Positions 21,560 to 31,875 are shown, numbered from the stretch's first letter. The stretch: 64,000 nucleotides of DNA from Oegoconia quadripuncta (GCA_949316235.1 OX438758.1:11503731-11567730); one strand, 5' to 3'. Made by a program: numbers and translations. Notes: generated from the sequence alone by a model not told the origin.

Positions 21560-22380
21560 AATCACTTGTTTATAAGCCTGACGTAAAATAATTAAAATAC
21601 AAAGTTAAAATACAAAGCAAAAACACGGAAACAGGCTCGAACTTTCTTCTTTCCAGACCTATGAAAGGTAGGAAACGTGTTCGAGGTCTGAACCTAAAAG
21701 GACTGTGGTTTCTCGTCTCGTCTGGACGTCTCGACGACATTATCCTTGGTACGGACCACAAAAAACAATAGGAGTAAGGATATAAATTGTCAGTTACCGA
21801 GCTATGCCGGTAAGCGGTCGTTTATTCAATTTTTCGACTTCCCCACGAAGGCTTTCAATAATATCTCGATGGCGCGGAAGTTACAAAAGAAAATAAATAG
21901 CGGGATCGTGGGCGGTGAGCGCTTTAGCTTATGTTGAATCTCGATTAGAACTCGATCTGTATTGGTGACTTTAGCCTTTAAGAGATTAGGTCACTTTGAG
22001 CTAATTACAGAGCTAAACAACCGACCTTTTGAACTACAGCTGCGACATACTTAGTATTGAGCTTTGTTGGCGTAAAGTAAGCAAGCACTCATTACACAAA
22101 TAATCTCGCCTCCTGTCAGCTAGCATCGAGTTAGCAGCTAGTGGTACTCGATACAGCTCTATTGCTACCGTGGACCCGACTAATTAAAGAAGAAAATAGG
22201 TTGTGTAAATAGGAAAATAAATTTCCTACTTCACCTCTCGGTAAACAGGAGCGTAACTAATGATATGCAAACGGCAGTAATGCCAACCATATGAGGAAGA
22301 AGGTCGAATGAAGCTCAGCCCACTGCTTCGTATACACCATGAACTGCGCCTGGATGCTGCGAACGGGACGGTAGCAGAAG
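21560..22380. other. No feature recognised
   Basis: The plus-strand frame 21746-21937 (TTG start) has a basic, protein-like middle but no recognisable domain. Confidence 0.4.
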
Positions 22381-22383
22381 TTA

Positions 22384-22443
22384 ATGAACCCGGACCTCCT
22401 AAATTGGGAGACCGCGTCCTAACCGCTGGACCACCGACGTTCC
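22384..22443 (-). mobile_element. SINE-1 head fragment, reverse
   Basis: AACCCGGACCTCCTAAATTG, GGAGACCGCGTCCTAACCGC, TGGACCACCGACG is the reversed tRNA-like head only. Without its body it is a remnant, not a tRNA gene. Confidence 0.75.
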
Positions 22444-22630
22444 TTTGTTTGTAATTTAGCATGACATAAAAAATTTGAGCATTAGCGCGAGCCTCGATTT
22501 TTACTTTAACCAAACCTTTAAATCCAAAGTATACCTACAGTAAAAAGATTAAGTAAGCTATGATTAAATAGACTTCTGCGCAAACTTCTAGTTTGCAAGT
22601 GTGCATGGGACCCCTAAAAAAAGTTTTTTT

Positions 22631-22800
22631 AAAAGCAAAGCAGTCTTTCCAGAATCCTATAACCTCGGGATCTTCACGAGCAGAGTGAATAGGGATTTAC
22701 TGGGATCGCGTGCTTCATCTTTCACCACATCGTCACTTTCCATCAGGTGAGATTGTGGTCAAATGCGTAACCAGCTAATCATAAAAAAAAGACTATCGAC
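22631..22800 (+). pseudogene. CR1-like LINE C-terminus with 3' UTR and A-rich end
   Basis: The frame ending at TGA 22748-22750 reads AVFPESYNLGIFTSRVNRDL, then LGSRASSF..., matching VFPESYNLGIFKSRVNRHLL at 59266-59515. The 3' UTR GTGAGATTGTGGTCAAATGC, GTAACCAGCTAATCATAAAA follows and ends in an A-run. 'VFPxxYNLxxFKxRVNRxL' is the usual end of CR1-like RT polyproteins in Lepidoptera. The element is 5'-truncated. Confidence 0.8.
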
Positions 22801-23712
22801 TGTAATCCATAGACTTACAAGATTAGGAGCAGATCTAACACACGGTTTAAAAAGCGTAGCCAGTTTCCACACAAAGCGGTTTGACAAATAAGAAAACGTC
22901 TACAAATAGGTTGTAATTGTCTGACACTCTGACCTATCAGATTACGAATTTGTTAATACGCAATCTGATATAACACCTCGTAAATATTTTGTTTCGAAAC
23001 AAGCAACATTTATATTTAAACAAAGCATGTGGCTTACTTAGCTGTATGGGGCAGTCGTTGTCATTTGAAAATGCACATATACTACTATTTATACGTCTAT
23101 GGGTAAGTTACCCACCACTACAGTACCACTATGGGTGCATAGACTTACGATTCTACGATCACTAATGATCACTGCAACAATATATCCGATATTTTTCTTT
23201 CTCATGCGAGTAATTTGCAACATTACAAGTAAATGCATTAACAAATAGAGATCGAAAGGAAGCGTTCTTGGCCTAGTTGTATAGTTGTTACGAAACAGCG
23301 TGTAGGTAATCTCAGTCATTCGATATCAGATGGAAGTGAACGGTTCAAGAAATACTCAAGGATGTCAGCGTTGTATCTAGTAACAATTGTTTAGGCGTTA
23401 TGGCCTGTCCGTTCGAAGTATAAGATATTGGACAGACTGGACTAGATCACGCGAGTTATCTAATTTACATGCCCCTTTTTGTGCCCATCATTAGCTGCTA
23501 AATTCATTACCACTGGAGAAGCTCATGGCGTACGGAGGGCTCATTGCGACTGGCAGCCTTTGAATCAGCTTGTCGTGGCGCGGGATATATTTCCATCACT
23601 AAATTGAACCTCATGACCTAATAATAGGTACAAACATGTGGCACGCTTGGTTTCATACAATTTGATGCACTTGCGTTGTCTAGTCCAATAGGTGTGTCTA
23701 ATGTCTATGGTT
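22800..23712. other. No feature recognised
   Basis: AT-rich with chance frames only. Confidence 0.45.
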
Positions 23713-23714
23713 GG

Positions 23715-23870
23715 AGATAACGACCGGTTGATGCAGTGGATAGTGACCCTGTTAGCGAAACCAACGGTTGCGGGTTCGAATCGCGATAGGGATAAGTGTT
23801 TGTGTGATGATATAAACATTTACTTCCGCGTTATGGATGGAAATCAAAAATCTGATTTCCATCAGGTTTT
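23715..23870 (+). mobile_element. SINE-2b, 5' half
   Basis: GACCGGTTGATGCAGTGGAT, GCGAAACCAACGGTTGCGGG, box B GGTTCGAATC, then GTGTTTGTGTGATGATATAA. It ends in a perfect 10-bp hairpin (23837-23846 / 23853-23862) just before the next SINE. Confidence 0.8.
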
Positions 23871-23881
23871 TTCCATCATGA

Positions 23882-24136
23882 CGACCTGTTTGGTGTAGTG
23901 GTTAGAACCTCTGACCCTGAAACGGTCGCGGGTTCTAATCCCGCTAGGGGCACATATTTGTGTGATAAATGCAGACAAGTTTACCAGAGTTATGGACGTT
24001 TTCATATATAACAAGTATTTATTTACAAAAAAAATGTATTTATGTAGTATATCAACGATCTGGTATCCTATAGCCTATAGTTGCTTACTATGGAATTAGA
24101 TGGCGCTGTATGTCTCAGGATATTTATTATTATTAT
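23882..24136 (+). mobile_element. SINE-2a, full length
   Basis: CCTGTTTGGTGTAGTGGTTA, box B altered to GGTTCTAATCC, ATATTTGTGTGATAAATGCA, GAGTTATGGACGTTTTCATA, ATCAACGATCTGGTATCC, AGATGGCGCTGTATGTC and a (TTA)n tail. It is tandem with the SINE-2b on its left. Confidence 0.9.
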
Positions 24137-24137
24137 T

Positions 24138-24190
24138 TATTTCCATCAGGTGAGATTGTGGTAAACCGTGTATCCATTCATTCACAAGAA
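24138..24190 (+). mobile_element. CR1-like LINE 3' tip
   Basis: TTCCATCAGGTGAGATTGTG, GTAAACCGTGTATCCATTCA is the last part of the same LINE 3' UTR as at 22748 and 46755, joined directly to the SINE tail. Confidence 0.6.
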
Positions 24191-25085
24191 AAAAATGCAG
24201 AAATTAAAAAAAAACATAATTTAACATAAAATGACAATTAATTAGTGGCGGAAACAAAGTAACTACTTACTCGTACATACTCGTAACACAACAGCAATAT
24301 TTCCTCAGCTCAAGTTTTCTAACTTACAACAGTATAAATCATATGGAAATAAACTAGTTGGTATATATCATGTTGCGTTACTAACGATCGTTAGGTGAAA
24401 TGAGGTTTTTCAGTAAGGGTCTGATTTATTATCTGTTTGTCGGTTGGGTTCTGTACAAAAGGTTAATGTTGTTTGACAAAATTGAGATATTTTTGTGGAA
24501 CTTCAAAAAACACCTCTAAATATTACAAACTTTTACAAGGAACGAATTGTGTAACATAAATTGTATTCAAACATGACGGTGTTCCGCGTTGTTGCGTCGT
24601 CTGACTCAAGGAGTCCACGAAAGACCAGCGTCGTGGTAGCTAACTGGTACCTCGGCATATTACTATGCTGAGTACAGTGGCGTGCTCTCTATACAGGGCT
24701 TGCTTACTAGGGCAAATGATATATATATCAAGCCCTATATATACATATATATTATATGTATATATAGTATTCTGTGCATTTTAAATAACTATAGAACATT
24801 TATTTATTTACCACCACAAACCATAAGTGCAATAATATAATATTATACAACAAGAAAGTTATCTTTAAAGTAGTACTTATGTATTCATTTGTGTGTCAAT
24901 ATATCTACAATGGATATGTATCTAAATATTAAGTAAGCACTAAAATTATATTAAGTAAAGTAAATACTAGATGTTTTATGTGTAGTTGTTATGAAGAGCT
25001 TCCATTCCATCTCCACACTCCTCCCTCTGTATATTACTAAAAAGATTTCTTTTTACCTACAGATTTTTTTATTCTTCACCTTATA
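24190..25085. other. No gene; TA-rich palindrome at 24733-24767
   Basis: CTATATATACATATATAT pairs with ATATGTATATATAG around TT, a near-perfect palindrome. A less AT-rich patch at 24580-24700 (GAGTACAGTGGCGTGCTCTC) may be LINE-derived but I cannot show it. Confidence 0.4.
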
Positions 25086-25205
25086 CGGTAATCTACTGCT
25101 GCTTAGCAGCAATGTTAACAGCGTTATACCAGCTGTTTGTGATTCCATCCATATTGGAAGTTTAAGGTAAACATGCATCCAACATCAAGTCTTCGTGAGG
25201 TCAAA
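25085..25205 (+). mobile_element. SINE-3 fragment, degenerate
   Basis: AATCTACTGCTGCTTAGCAG, CAATGTTAACAGCGTTATAC and a weak ACATCAAGTCTTCGTGAGGT end resemble the middle and 3' end of SINE-3. Confidence 0.45.
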
Positions 25206-25885
25206 CGTTCGATCAGTATATATATATATAAACTTCTCCTATCCACTCTGACTAACAGAGAAAGTGATCTAATTTTCTTTTCATTCTTATAATTTTCATT
25301 CTTATACTTTTCATTCTCTCCATGTTAAAACAACAAAATTAAAGTGCAAACTGCTTGGACGAGTTCTATGGCAGCTGGGCTGGTCTGACAGGTCAGGACG
25401 CATTCTTATAGACTGCATTCCTGCACACAGCGCCGGCGCAAGCGTCCCTGTACGTTACCCTCGTGGTTAACCCGCGTTGGGAGGAAACTAGGAATTCATC
25501 GCGTTAATAATGGATCCTTTTTCGCCAACGAAAAACGACGGGTATTGTGTTTGACGCCATTGTCCGGATGTAGGTATTGCAGTAATGCATGGTCCGATTT
25601 AATTAAATTAAAAACTAAACGAGGGGCAGGTTATTAGCTATGTTTAATTAAAATTGGCTAAGCCGTTTTTATGATATTAAGCTTTTAACACAAATTGTTG
25701 GTGTACTTGTATAATATCATGGTCTTTCGGGGGTTTTATAATTATAATATTTAAGGTTAACTCGGCACACCTTCGGCCATGCTTGAATTAACTAAATTGT
25801 ACAGGGCCCGAGCTGCTCCTATCTAGGGGCAGCTAAGGCATAGCTACACACTCCCATTTCACAGGTAAAGTTTTTTTTATACACC
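25205..25885. other. No gene accepted; open GC-richer frame about 25300-25470
   Basis: A plus-strand frame without a good start runs to TAA at 25468-25470 and reads KLLGRVLWQLGWSDRSGRIL, then IDCIPAHSAGASVPVRYPRG. It is about 55 codons, GC-richer than its surroundings and unrecognised. It may belong to a retroelement. Confidence 0.3.
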
Positions 25886-25887
25886 AC

Positions 25888-26140
25888 ATGTTAGCATTTG
25901 ACCTCAATAGCATTGACAAGAGCAAGGTGGAAGCGTCCTGACACAGAAACGCCCTACTAATGGGAGAACTGGCTATCTTATTTCTGACATCCGGAACACA
26001 ATAATGTTAATATTTTGGCTGCAGACTGATAAGATGATGGTAGCTAGCCAGGCGGATATTATCTACCACCTACCACCTACCAAACCGAGTACTAGACTGG
26101 GTATCATACCCGCGACATCAGATCCTTAAACCCTGTTGTT
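25888..26140 (-). mobile_element. SINE-3, reverse, degenerate
   Basis: CATGTTAGCATTTGACCTCA, GCAAGGTGGAAGCGTCCTGA, ACCTACCAAACCGAGTACTA and GATCCTTAAACCCTGTTGTT follow SINE-3 order, with deletions and a small duplication (CTACCACCTACCACCTACCA). Confidence 0.7.
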
Positions 26141-26184
26141 TACAGAGGCAAGACTGTTGCCTCTGTTGAAAAATGGAGTATTAT

Positions 26185-26320
26185 ATAATATGTAACTCTA
26201 TCGGTATCGTCATCGATAACGTTGACCAATGAGAAACCGATAAATTGCTGACCGAACGATAAGCCAACCAATCACATGTCAGAACGCAACCGATGACGAT
26301 AACGACGAAACTATGTAATT
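26185..26320 (+). mobile_element. Foldback MITE family M1, copy B
   Basis: The inverted ends TATCGTCATCG (26205-26215) and CGATGACGATA (26291-26301) pair perfectly. The interior is ACCAATGAGAAACCGATAAA, TTGCTGACCGAACGATAAGC and CAACCAATCACATGTCAGAA. It shares most of its interior with copies at 10880 and 39355. Confidence 0.7.
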
Positions 26321-26820
26321 GAACCCCTGAACCACGAGAAACTTGGATTCAGCTGGCTTGAAAATTATGATAGGTACGTTGGCGATATTTTTAATCCGGG
26401 AACACTAAAACTAACTTACATTTTTTCAAGTAATATTATTTTAAGTACTAAAGTTTGCGTCAGAAATAAGCAGGTACTTAAGATTTATTTAGAAACGTTT
26501 AAGTTCTCTAGGTATTTTAAGAAAACTTGGGCAATAGTTGTCCTGATGCAAGTACGTATATCAAGTATCTGCATACATAATCAGTGATCACAAACCTTTT
26601 AGCATCGGAATTCTAAGCGAGAAAGTAAGCAATGGTTCCTAACTTACTGCCAAAAACTATTGATGGTGTTGTTCTGAAATGAAGAAATGTATTTAAAAAG
26701 AAAGAATCAAAGAAATAAATTAAGAAATTTATCCAATGACTGGACAGCCACTGGACGGAATAAACCCTCTTAAAGGGACTATTTGGTTAACTTATTTACT
26801 TTATATCAAAATCATCTATA
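26320..26820. other. No feature recognised
   Basis: AT-rich, without a credible frame. Confidence 0.45.
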
Positions 26821-26990
26821 GATTTGCACGATTCAACGGTGAAGGCCACGTATGCATTTCTTTATATTTCGAAAAGTAAATCGTGGATGTTGTTTTAAGC
26901 ATTAAATTTTAAGTTAACACCTGTATGGGATATCTCTGACCAGCCCATTTGGAATCAATGCCGTGATGTAGGTAGGCATGTCTACATAAA
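26820..26990 (+). repeat. Repeat E (LINE 3' end type), 3' part
   Basis: TTTGCACGATTCAACGGTGA, GGATGTTGTTTTAAGCATTA, GGATATCTCTGACCAGCCCA, TTTGGAATCAATGCCGTGAT match the ends of the copies at 28250, 38485 and 58478 (reverse). Confidence 0.7.
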
Positions 26991-27069
26991 CGAAGCCACC
27001 GAGTACACAAAGTCATGGTTGCCTCAAAGACATTTCAAGGTATACTCATTCAAGCATATGCTTGCATGA

Positions 27070-27252
27070 CATGTTGTGTTCATAACCCGTACGCAAAGAA
27101 AGGGAAAGGCAGAGGGATTCCATAGAAAACGAGAGGGACAACCAAGCGAGTTGAGCCTGTTTGTGGTTGTTTCGTTAAGCGACGATCTGGAAGAAACTAA
27201 TAGTAAAGCAGAGCAACTGCTCTACAGTATAATGGAAAAAGGTGGGCAATAG
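27070..27252 (+). pseudogene. Unidentified open frame, no start codon
   Basis: Open for 60 codons between a TGA at 27067-27069 and TAG at 27250-27252. The middle is charged (TRTQRKGKAEGFHRKREGQP) and the end is acidic and amphipathic (SDDLEETNSKAEQLLYSIME). There is no ATG near the start and no recognised domain. It lies just downstream of a repeat E end and upstream of a LINE C-terminus on the other strand, so it may be retroelement debris. Confidence 0.2.
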
Positions 27253-27330
27253 ACAATTTAGAAACAATGTAACGTGTAACTAATAACTAATATTATAAAT
27301 GTGAAAGTTTGGATGTATTATTATTATTAT

Positions 27331-27559
27331 TAAGAGCCCATAGTGTCCCAATGCTGGGCAAAGGCCTCCCTCATCTGTTTCCAGTCGTTTCTGTTCTTGA
27401 CGAGCACAAACCATCCCTTATTAAAACTGTCAAGCTCGTCTCTCCACCGTTTTCGCGGTCTGCCACGTTTGCGTCTGGCGGTTGTAGGAGTCCATGGATG
27501 GACGTCCAGTGATTGGTATGACGTAAAACTGTAAATCGAGCGCGGCCACCACGACGACT
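27331..27559 (-). pseudogene. LINE C-terminal fragment (GRPRKRW type)
   Basis: On the minus strand the frame ends with TAA at 27331-27333 and reads TPTTARRKRGRPRKRWRDEL, DSFNKGWFVLVKNRNDWKQM, REAFAQHWDTMGS. 'GRPxxRWxDDL ... A.xRxxWxxxxxxxxQ.W' is the signature C-terminus of jockey/RTE-type LINE polyproteins. The frame opens only after a TAG upstream, so it is heavily truncated. A Cys/Gly-rich ATG frame lies immediately upstream in another phase (see next entry). Confidence 0.85.
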
Positions 27560-27663
27560 AATATATCTTGGTGCAGCACGTATAGATAGTTTATACAGGG
27601 GCAGCCGCATCCGCAGCAGCCTCCGCAACAGCCTCCGCAAGGTCCGCAGCACATTTTGACCAT
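27430..27663 (-). CDS. Cys/Gly-rich short ATG frame, fragment
   Basis: The ATG at 27661-27663 has a good insect context (CAACAAATGG). The first 24 residues are MVKMCCGPCGGCCGGCCGCG then CPC and Ile: half Cys, most of the rest Gly. This resembles Cys-Gly-Pro repeat proteins such as the Drosophila male-specific sperm-tail Mst(3)CGP family (known from that family, not shown here). From about residue 25 the frame is no longer Cys-rich, and then it runs through LINE sequence in a non-LINE phase, so its 3' end is foreign. It could be a truncated gene start, a short tandem repeat (CCGCARCAGCCT units on the plus strand), or chance. Confidence 0.25.
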   Translation of the reverse strand: MVKMCCGPCGGCCGGCCGCGCPCINYLYVLHQDILVVVVAALDLQFYVIPITGRPSMDSYNRQTQTWQTAKTVERRA

Positions 27664-27804
27664 TTGTTGAGAAAAGAGTACTAGGCCTAAAGATAAAACA
27701 AGAGCGGACCACGTGAAGTGGAAATTATTATTTGTAAAATATTTTTAGAGATTTTAGGATTTTTTGGAGCTTTTTATGTGTACTGCGCAAGAGGATTTAT
27801 TGTA

Positions 27805-28005
27805 GGATGCATGTTTGTTTATTTATTTGTTTGTTGCTCAATCGCGGCGAAAGGATGAATTTGGATTAAATTTGATATACAAGTAGAACATACCTTGGAT
27901 TGAGACATAGGATATTGTTTATCCAGATAAAGTGAGCAGTTCCCGTGGGATAAACAAATTTCCGCGATATAGTTATTCCACGCAGGCGAAGCCGCGAGCG
28001 GATTT
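27805..28005 (-). repeat. Repeat R, reverse, near full length
   Basis: TTGTTTGTTGCTCAATCGCG, AATTTGGATTAAATTTGATA, TACCTTGGATTGAGACATAG, TTCCCGTGGGATAAACAAAT, TTCCGCGATATAGTTATTCC and ACGCAGGCGAAGCCGCGAGC. It is the reverse of the copy at 21343. Confidence 0.8.
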
Positions 28006-28249
28006 AGTAACTATAAATTTAGAAAGGCCCCGAGAGAAACAATGATTTCATATAGATAAACAAGCTATGGTAAGCTATATATCATCGATACGGTTTATGG
28101 GGACACCATGAGAAATGACAGTCAACAATGCTGCCACTTAAGTAATTATATATATCATAAACAAAGCCTTAACATGGAAAAACAAGAATGTCAAGCTGTA
28201 ATTGATTTAGATTCCGAAATTTTAAACTATTCAGATTTGTTACACAATA

Positions 28250-28518
28250 GTGCTGTATGGTTTTGGCACTCAAATAGAGTAGAACTACCCGTCTCTTCCC
28301 GTGGGGGTCATAAAAGCGATTATGGGATTTTCAACCAAAAAAATGCTATAGGTACACTTGCACGTTTCAACAGCGATAGGCTCGCCTCCTGTTACGTGTG
28401 TATTTCTGTATATTTCATTAGCTTAACATTGGATGTTGTTTCAATAATTAAACGCTGTTGCATGGGATATCTCTGACCACCCCATTTGGGATAAAAGTCG
28501 TGACGGTATGTATGTATA
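28250..28518 (+). repeat. Repeat E, near full length
   Basis: TGGCACTCAAATAGAGTAGA, CTCTTCCCGTGGGGGTCATA, TTGCACGTTTCAACAGCGAT, CTCCTGTTACGTGTGTATTT, GGATGTTGTTTCAATAATTA and GACCACCCCATTTGGGATAA match 38485-38785 throughout. The 122-codon plus frame (28108-28476) runs through it and is not a gene. Confidence 0.8.
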
Positions 28519-28544
28519 TTACCATGTAATATACCATGTAGTTA

Positions 28545-28895
28545 CTAATTAAAATTCACTCCTTTTACTTTTAGTTGCCATAATAAAAGATTATCAAATG
28601 AGTAGCTTTTGTATAAAATGGCAATGTGAAATTTAAAATTATTTACGACACAATCAATGCAATATCGAATGATTGTTTGAATGAATGGAAATGAACGAAT
28701 GAGCGGGTTACAGATAGGGTTGTTAATGAGAATCGAGACGTAAGCATAATCGATCATCGATATAAACGAATGGATCTCTGAATGAGTGGACAATCCATTT
28801 TGTACTTTAGTTGGGGTAATTAATGTTTGGTTAGTTGCAAACGACGTGAATCTTGGCATTTAATTAGTCTCGTTAAAAGTGGAGATTAATTTTAC
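28545..28895. other. No feature recognised
   Basis: The minus frame 28545-28859 has no domain; AT-rich. Confidence 0.45.
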
Positions 28896-28896
28896 A

Positions 28897-29135
28897 CATA
28901 ACGTATAAGCACTTGACCTCAATCACGCATGTTAAATGAAGATGATGTCGGAGGAGAAAGCTCACTCACTCGCAACCCCGAACTTATTTGGGGAGCTGAA
29001 TATCGTATCATACACAGTCATGGCGGCAGACTCAAATAAGATGGTGGCGGCTAGCCAGGTGACCATTGAAAATTATGCCCTCCCATCGACCAAACAGAGT
29101 ACTAAGCATATACCCCGCTGCGAAACGAACCCGTG
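28897..29135 (-). mobile_element. SINE-3, reverse
   Basis: AAGCACTTGACCTCAATCAC, GCATGTTAAATGAAGATGAT, AACCCCGAACTTATTTGGGG, AGATGGTGGCGGCTAGCCAG and ACCAAACAGAGTACTAAGCA. The tRNA-like head is lost after the box B region (GCGAAACGAACCCGTGGCCT). Confidence 0.8.
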
Positions 29136-30585
29136 GCCTGCATTTTGTTAACGTTTTGTTGTTTTTACCTAGACCCACTAAGGCATAACTACAAGGCTTA
29201 GAAGATATTCCCTAAATTACAGAATATCTAAATTAGGGATGCCATTTGAACGAATATGATTTGGAGAACTATAAAGATCTGTAGCAGTCTTATTCGTTAT
29301 CTACAGATTTTTGGCGCCCAGACTGTTTTCTATTCTGATCATTCACTTAAACGATCAAATATTTAAACAGCTTAGGGCATTAAGACACTGAACAAATACG
29401 GAATACAAATTTTTGAAACTTTAGTGTTTGTTTTTCAAATACTAGAAAACATTATGCAAAATGATATTATTGAAAAAGAATATAGTAATATAACAAAACT
29501 CTTCATTTTTAGAATAATATACAAGGTGACGAGTATTTTGATTAAAAAATTGTCCTGCAGAGCCGCATGAGTAAAGGACATGAAAGTCACGTTGATTATA
29601 GAAACACTATGATATTTATTATTATTAAAAAAAAATATGTATGGTGTTAATTTTGTCGTGAGAAAATTTTAATAAGCAGAGAAAATTGAGTTCAATACAA
29701 TACAAATACAGTTTTTTGCATAACAGAAAAGAAAATACACTGTACAGTAAGTTGGTAGTAACAGAAAAAGGTACAATTTGGTATTAATATTCTTTGAAAA
29801 TTTTAATTGTATTAACAATCAAAATATGTGAGAAGTAGTTTGTTATTAAGTCAAGGTTATGGACACAAGAATTTAGAAGGAGAAATATGTTTTAATCATA
29901 GAGTACATCTAGAGATACAAATGGTTATAAACAAGCTGGGAAGGAAATAATATGTAGAATCGTTATCGGTAAAAATATATATCAAATAAAATAATTCCAA
30001 GGATAATCGTTTCTTGTATTTACTAAAGAAAGCTGCGTCCCTATTCAAATTAGAGACCCTCACACGGTTGAGGTATACCGGTACAGCGCATACCTATAAT
30101 GGCGGTCTTATCACTTCCACTGGGTAAAAGGTAATAAAAGATGTACGGTGTGTTACTTTCCACAAACGAATACTGTAAAATTATAGATCAGTCTAACATT
30201 TCATGACCTAACTGTTAATAAAATAGAGAATATCCAGAAAATGCTTTCAGTGTTACCCCAAATATACATAGATAAGCCTGGTGCCTCATGTATATGGCCT
30301 CTCGTTTACACTAATGCATCCTCTTTATTTCTTCTTCCTCGAAAATGGAGGCTCGGAAGATTAATGACAAGATTTCACGGCGAGTTAACTCGGATAATTC
30401 CGAGTGATTTTTTTTACGTTTCCAAATAGGTATGTGCGGGGAATGATGTGTATTGGATTTGTATAGTTTTGCACAAATTAATAATTTAAGCAATTTAGAA
30501 CAACGTATTGCTATAATACTGGAGCGCATGCATATTTACACCATTATGAAATCCATATTTTTCGTAAATGTCAGTCTGTAGAAAT
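29135..30585. other. Mostly unrecognised; repeat F at 29311-29390
   Basis: Only repeat F (separate entry) is assignable. The frames around 30241-30529 lack domains. Confidence 0.45.
29311..29390 (+). repeat. Repeat F, copy 1
   Basis: TTGGCGCCCAGACTGTTTTC, TATTCTGATCATTCACTTAA, ACGATCAAATATTTAAACAG and CTTAGGGCATTAAGACACTG align with 48880-48955 at roughly three bases in four. Confidence 0.55.
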
Positions 30586-30700
30586 AAAACCGACCAAGTA
30601 AGTGTCTGGTCACGAGCAGTGTAAGGTTCCGTAGTTGCCCGTCACAACACGTGGACTTAGACGGGGGCTTTTTGTTGTTTGATGAATAATTTTCAACGGA
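30585..30700 (+). repeat. Repeat D, copy 2
   Basis: AAAACCGACCAAGTAAGTGT, GTGTAAGGTTCCGTAGTTGC, GGGGGCTTTTTGTTGTTTGA, TTTTCAACGGA; pairs with 17520-17635. Confidence 0.7.
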
Positions 30701-30901
30701 TTGCGTTAATTTGCGAAGTCTACTTATCTGTGATAGCTTTCCTGTAAACCTTTTTATACATAATAATACTACTGCCGTGATTTTTTCCCCTATCCGAAAA
30801 CTAACATTTGTTACGGTAGTAGTTATATGGTCATCCCATTGCTTAATGAATTGTAGTTATTATATTATTATATAAATAACAATTGTTTTAGAAAAATATA
30901 T

Positions 30902-31240
30902 TAACCGCCTCCGTGGCTCAATGTAAACAACATTAGGTTTACGTTTCGGAGGTCGCGGGTTCGATCCCCAGCGGCGTATATATTTAGTACTCGGTTTGGT
31001 TGGTGGTGGGGCATATTAAATTTCCACCTGGCTAGCTACCACCATCTTATCTAAATCTGCCGCCAAACAGCAATGTTAATAGCATTGTTGTGTTCCGGTT
31101 GTCAGAGATAAGATAGCCAGTCCCCCAATTAAGATGGGGTTTTCGGGTCAGTACACAACCACCTTCGTCCTCATCTTCACTTAACATCAGGTGTGATTGA
31201 GGTCAAGTGCTAACTCATTGTGGATTAAAAAAAAAAGATA
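30902..31240 (+). mobile_element. SINE-3, full length with A-tail
   Basis: tRNA-like head AACCGCCTCCGTGGCTCAAT, GTAAACAACATTAGGTTTAC, box B GGTTCGATCCCC. Body ATTTAGTACTCGGTTTGGTT, CTGGCTAGCTACCACCATCT, CAGCAATGTTAATAGCATTG, TTGTCAGAGATAAGATAGCC. The 3' end is CATCAGGTGTGATTGAGGTC, AAGTGCTAACTCATTGTGGA and then an A-run. It is the forward reference copy of the family. Confidence 0.92.
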
Positions 31241-31738
31241 TCGATTCCTGATTTCACGTCCGTTCAATCTTTTGCTGTGTAAATCACTGATATAGTTTTT
31301 TGGAAAGATACAGTTAATATTTATGATAATAATGATTGAAGAGGTCAATTTATATTTATATGGCTATTAATTTATCGATATTTTTATATAATTATGATAC
31401 AATAAGTTATTGAATTGTATACATTGCTAAATATCATCAAACTCTATAAATAGCCGTGTCTGGCATAAGGACGGTTATTTTGTTTATGCTGTCAACAGCA
31501 AACCGAGAGGATTAAAAGAAGTGTACGGTATATTTTGTTTCTATTCCTGACCCACTGTCCGTTTACACATTTAACTGGCTTTGGGGGACACACGTGACTG
31601 ACCCTAACAAAAATTACCAAGTGTAATATGTAGCAAACAGGTCCCTAAATCGAAAAACTAATTCGATAAGCTGTAAATAATTTAAAAATAACCTTTCCAA
31701 CGACATCCGACACGATTGGGTACAAACATATAAAAAAA
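31240..31738. other. No feature recognised
   Basis: AT-rich; no frame or shared repeat. Confidence 0.45.
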
Positions 31739-31875
31739 ACTAGCTACCACCATCTTATCTAAATCTGCCGCCAAGCAGCAATGTTAATAGCATTGTTGTG
31801 TTCCGGTTGTCAGAGATAAGATAGCCAGTCCCCCAAATGTGATGGGGTTTCCGGATCAGTACGCTTCATAAAAGA
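31738..31875 (+). mobile_element. SINE-3 fragment ending in A-rich sequence
   Basis: CTAGCTACCACCATCTTATC to GATGGGGTTTCCGGATCAGT, nearly identical to 31033-31160. It is 5'-truncated inside the body, 3'-truncated before the usual tail, and ends in an A-run. It lies 0.5 kb from the full copy in the same orientation. Confidence 0.85.

Noticed and set aside
27371..27712. 113-codon minus-strand frame rich in Arg
   Set aside because: It is another phase of the Cys-rich frame and LINE segment; the LINE motif lies in a different phase.
28108..28476. 122-codon plus-strand ATG frame, the joint-longest in the window
   Set aside because: Its second half runs through repeat E, whose other copies have different frames; the first half is AT-rich and without motif.
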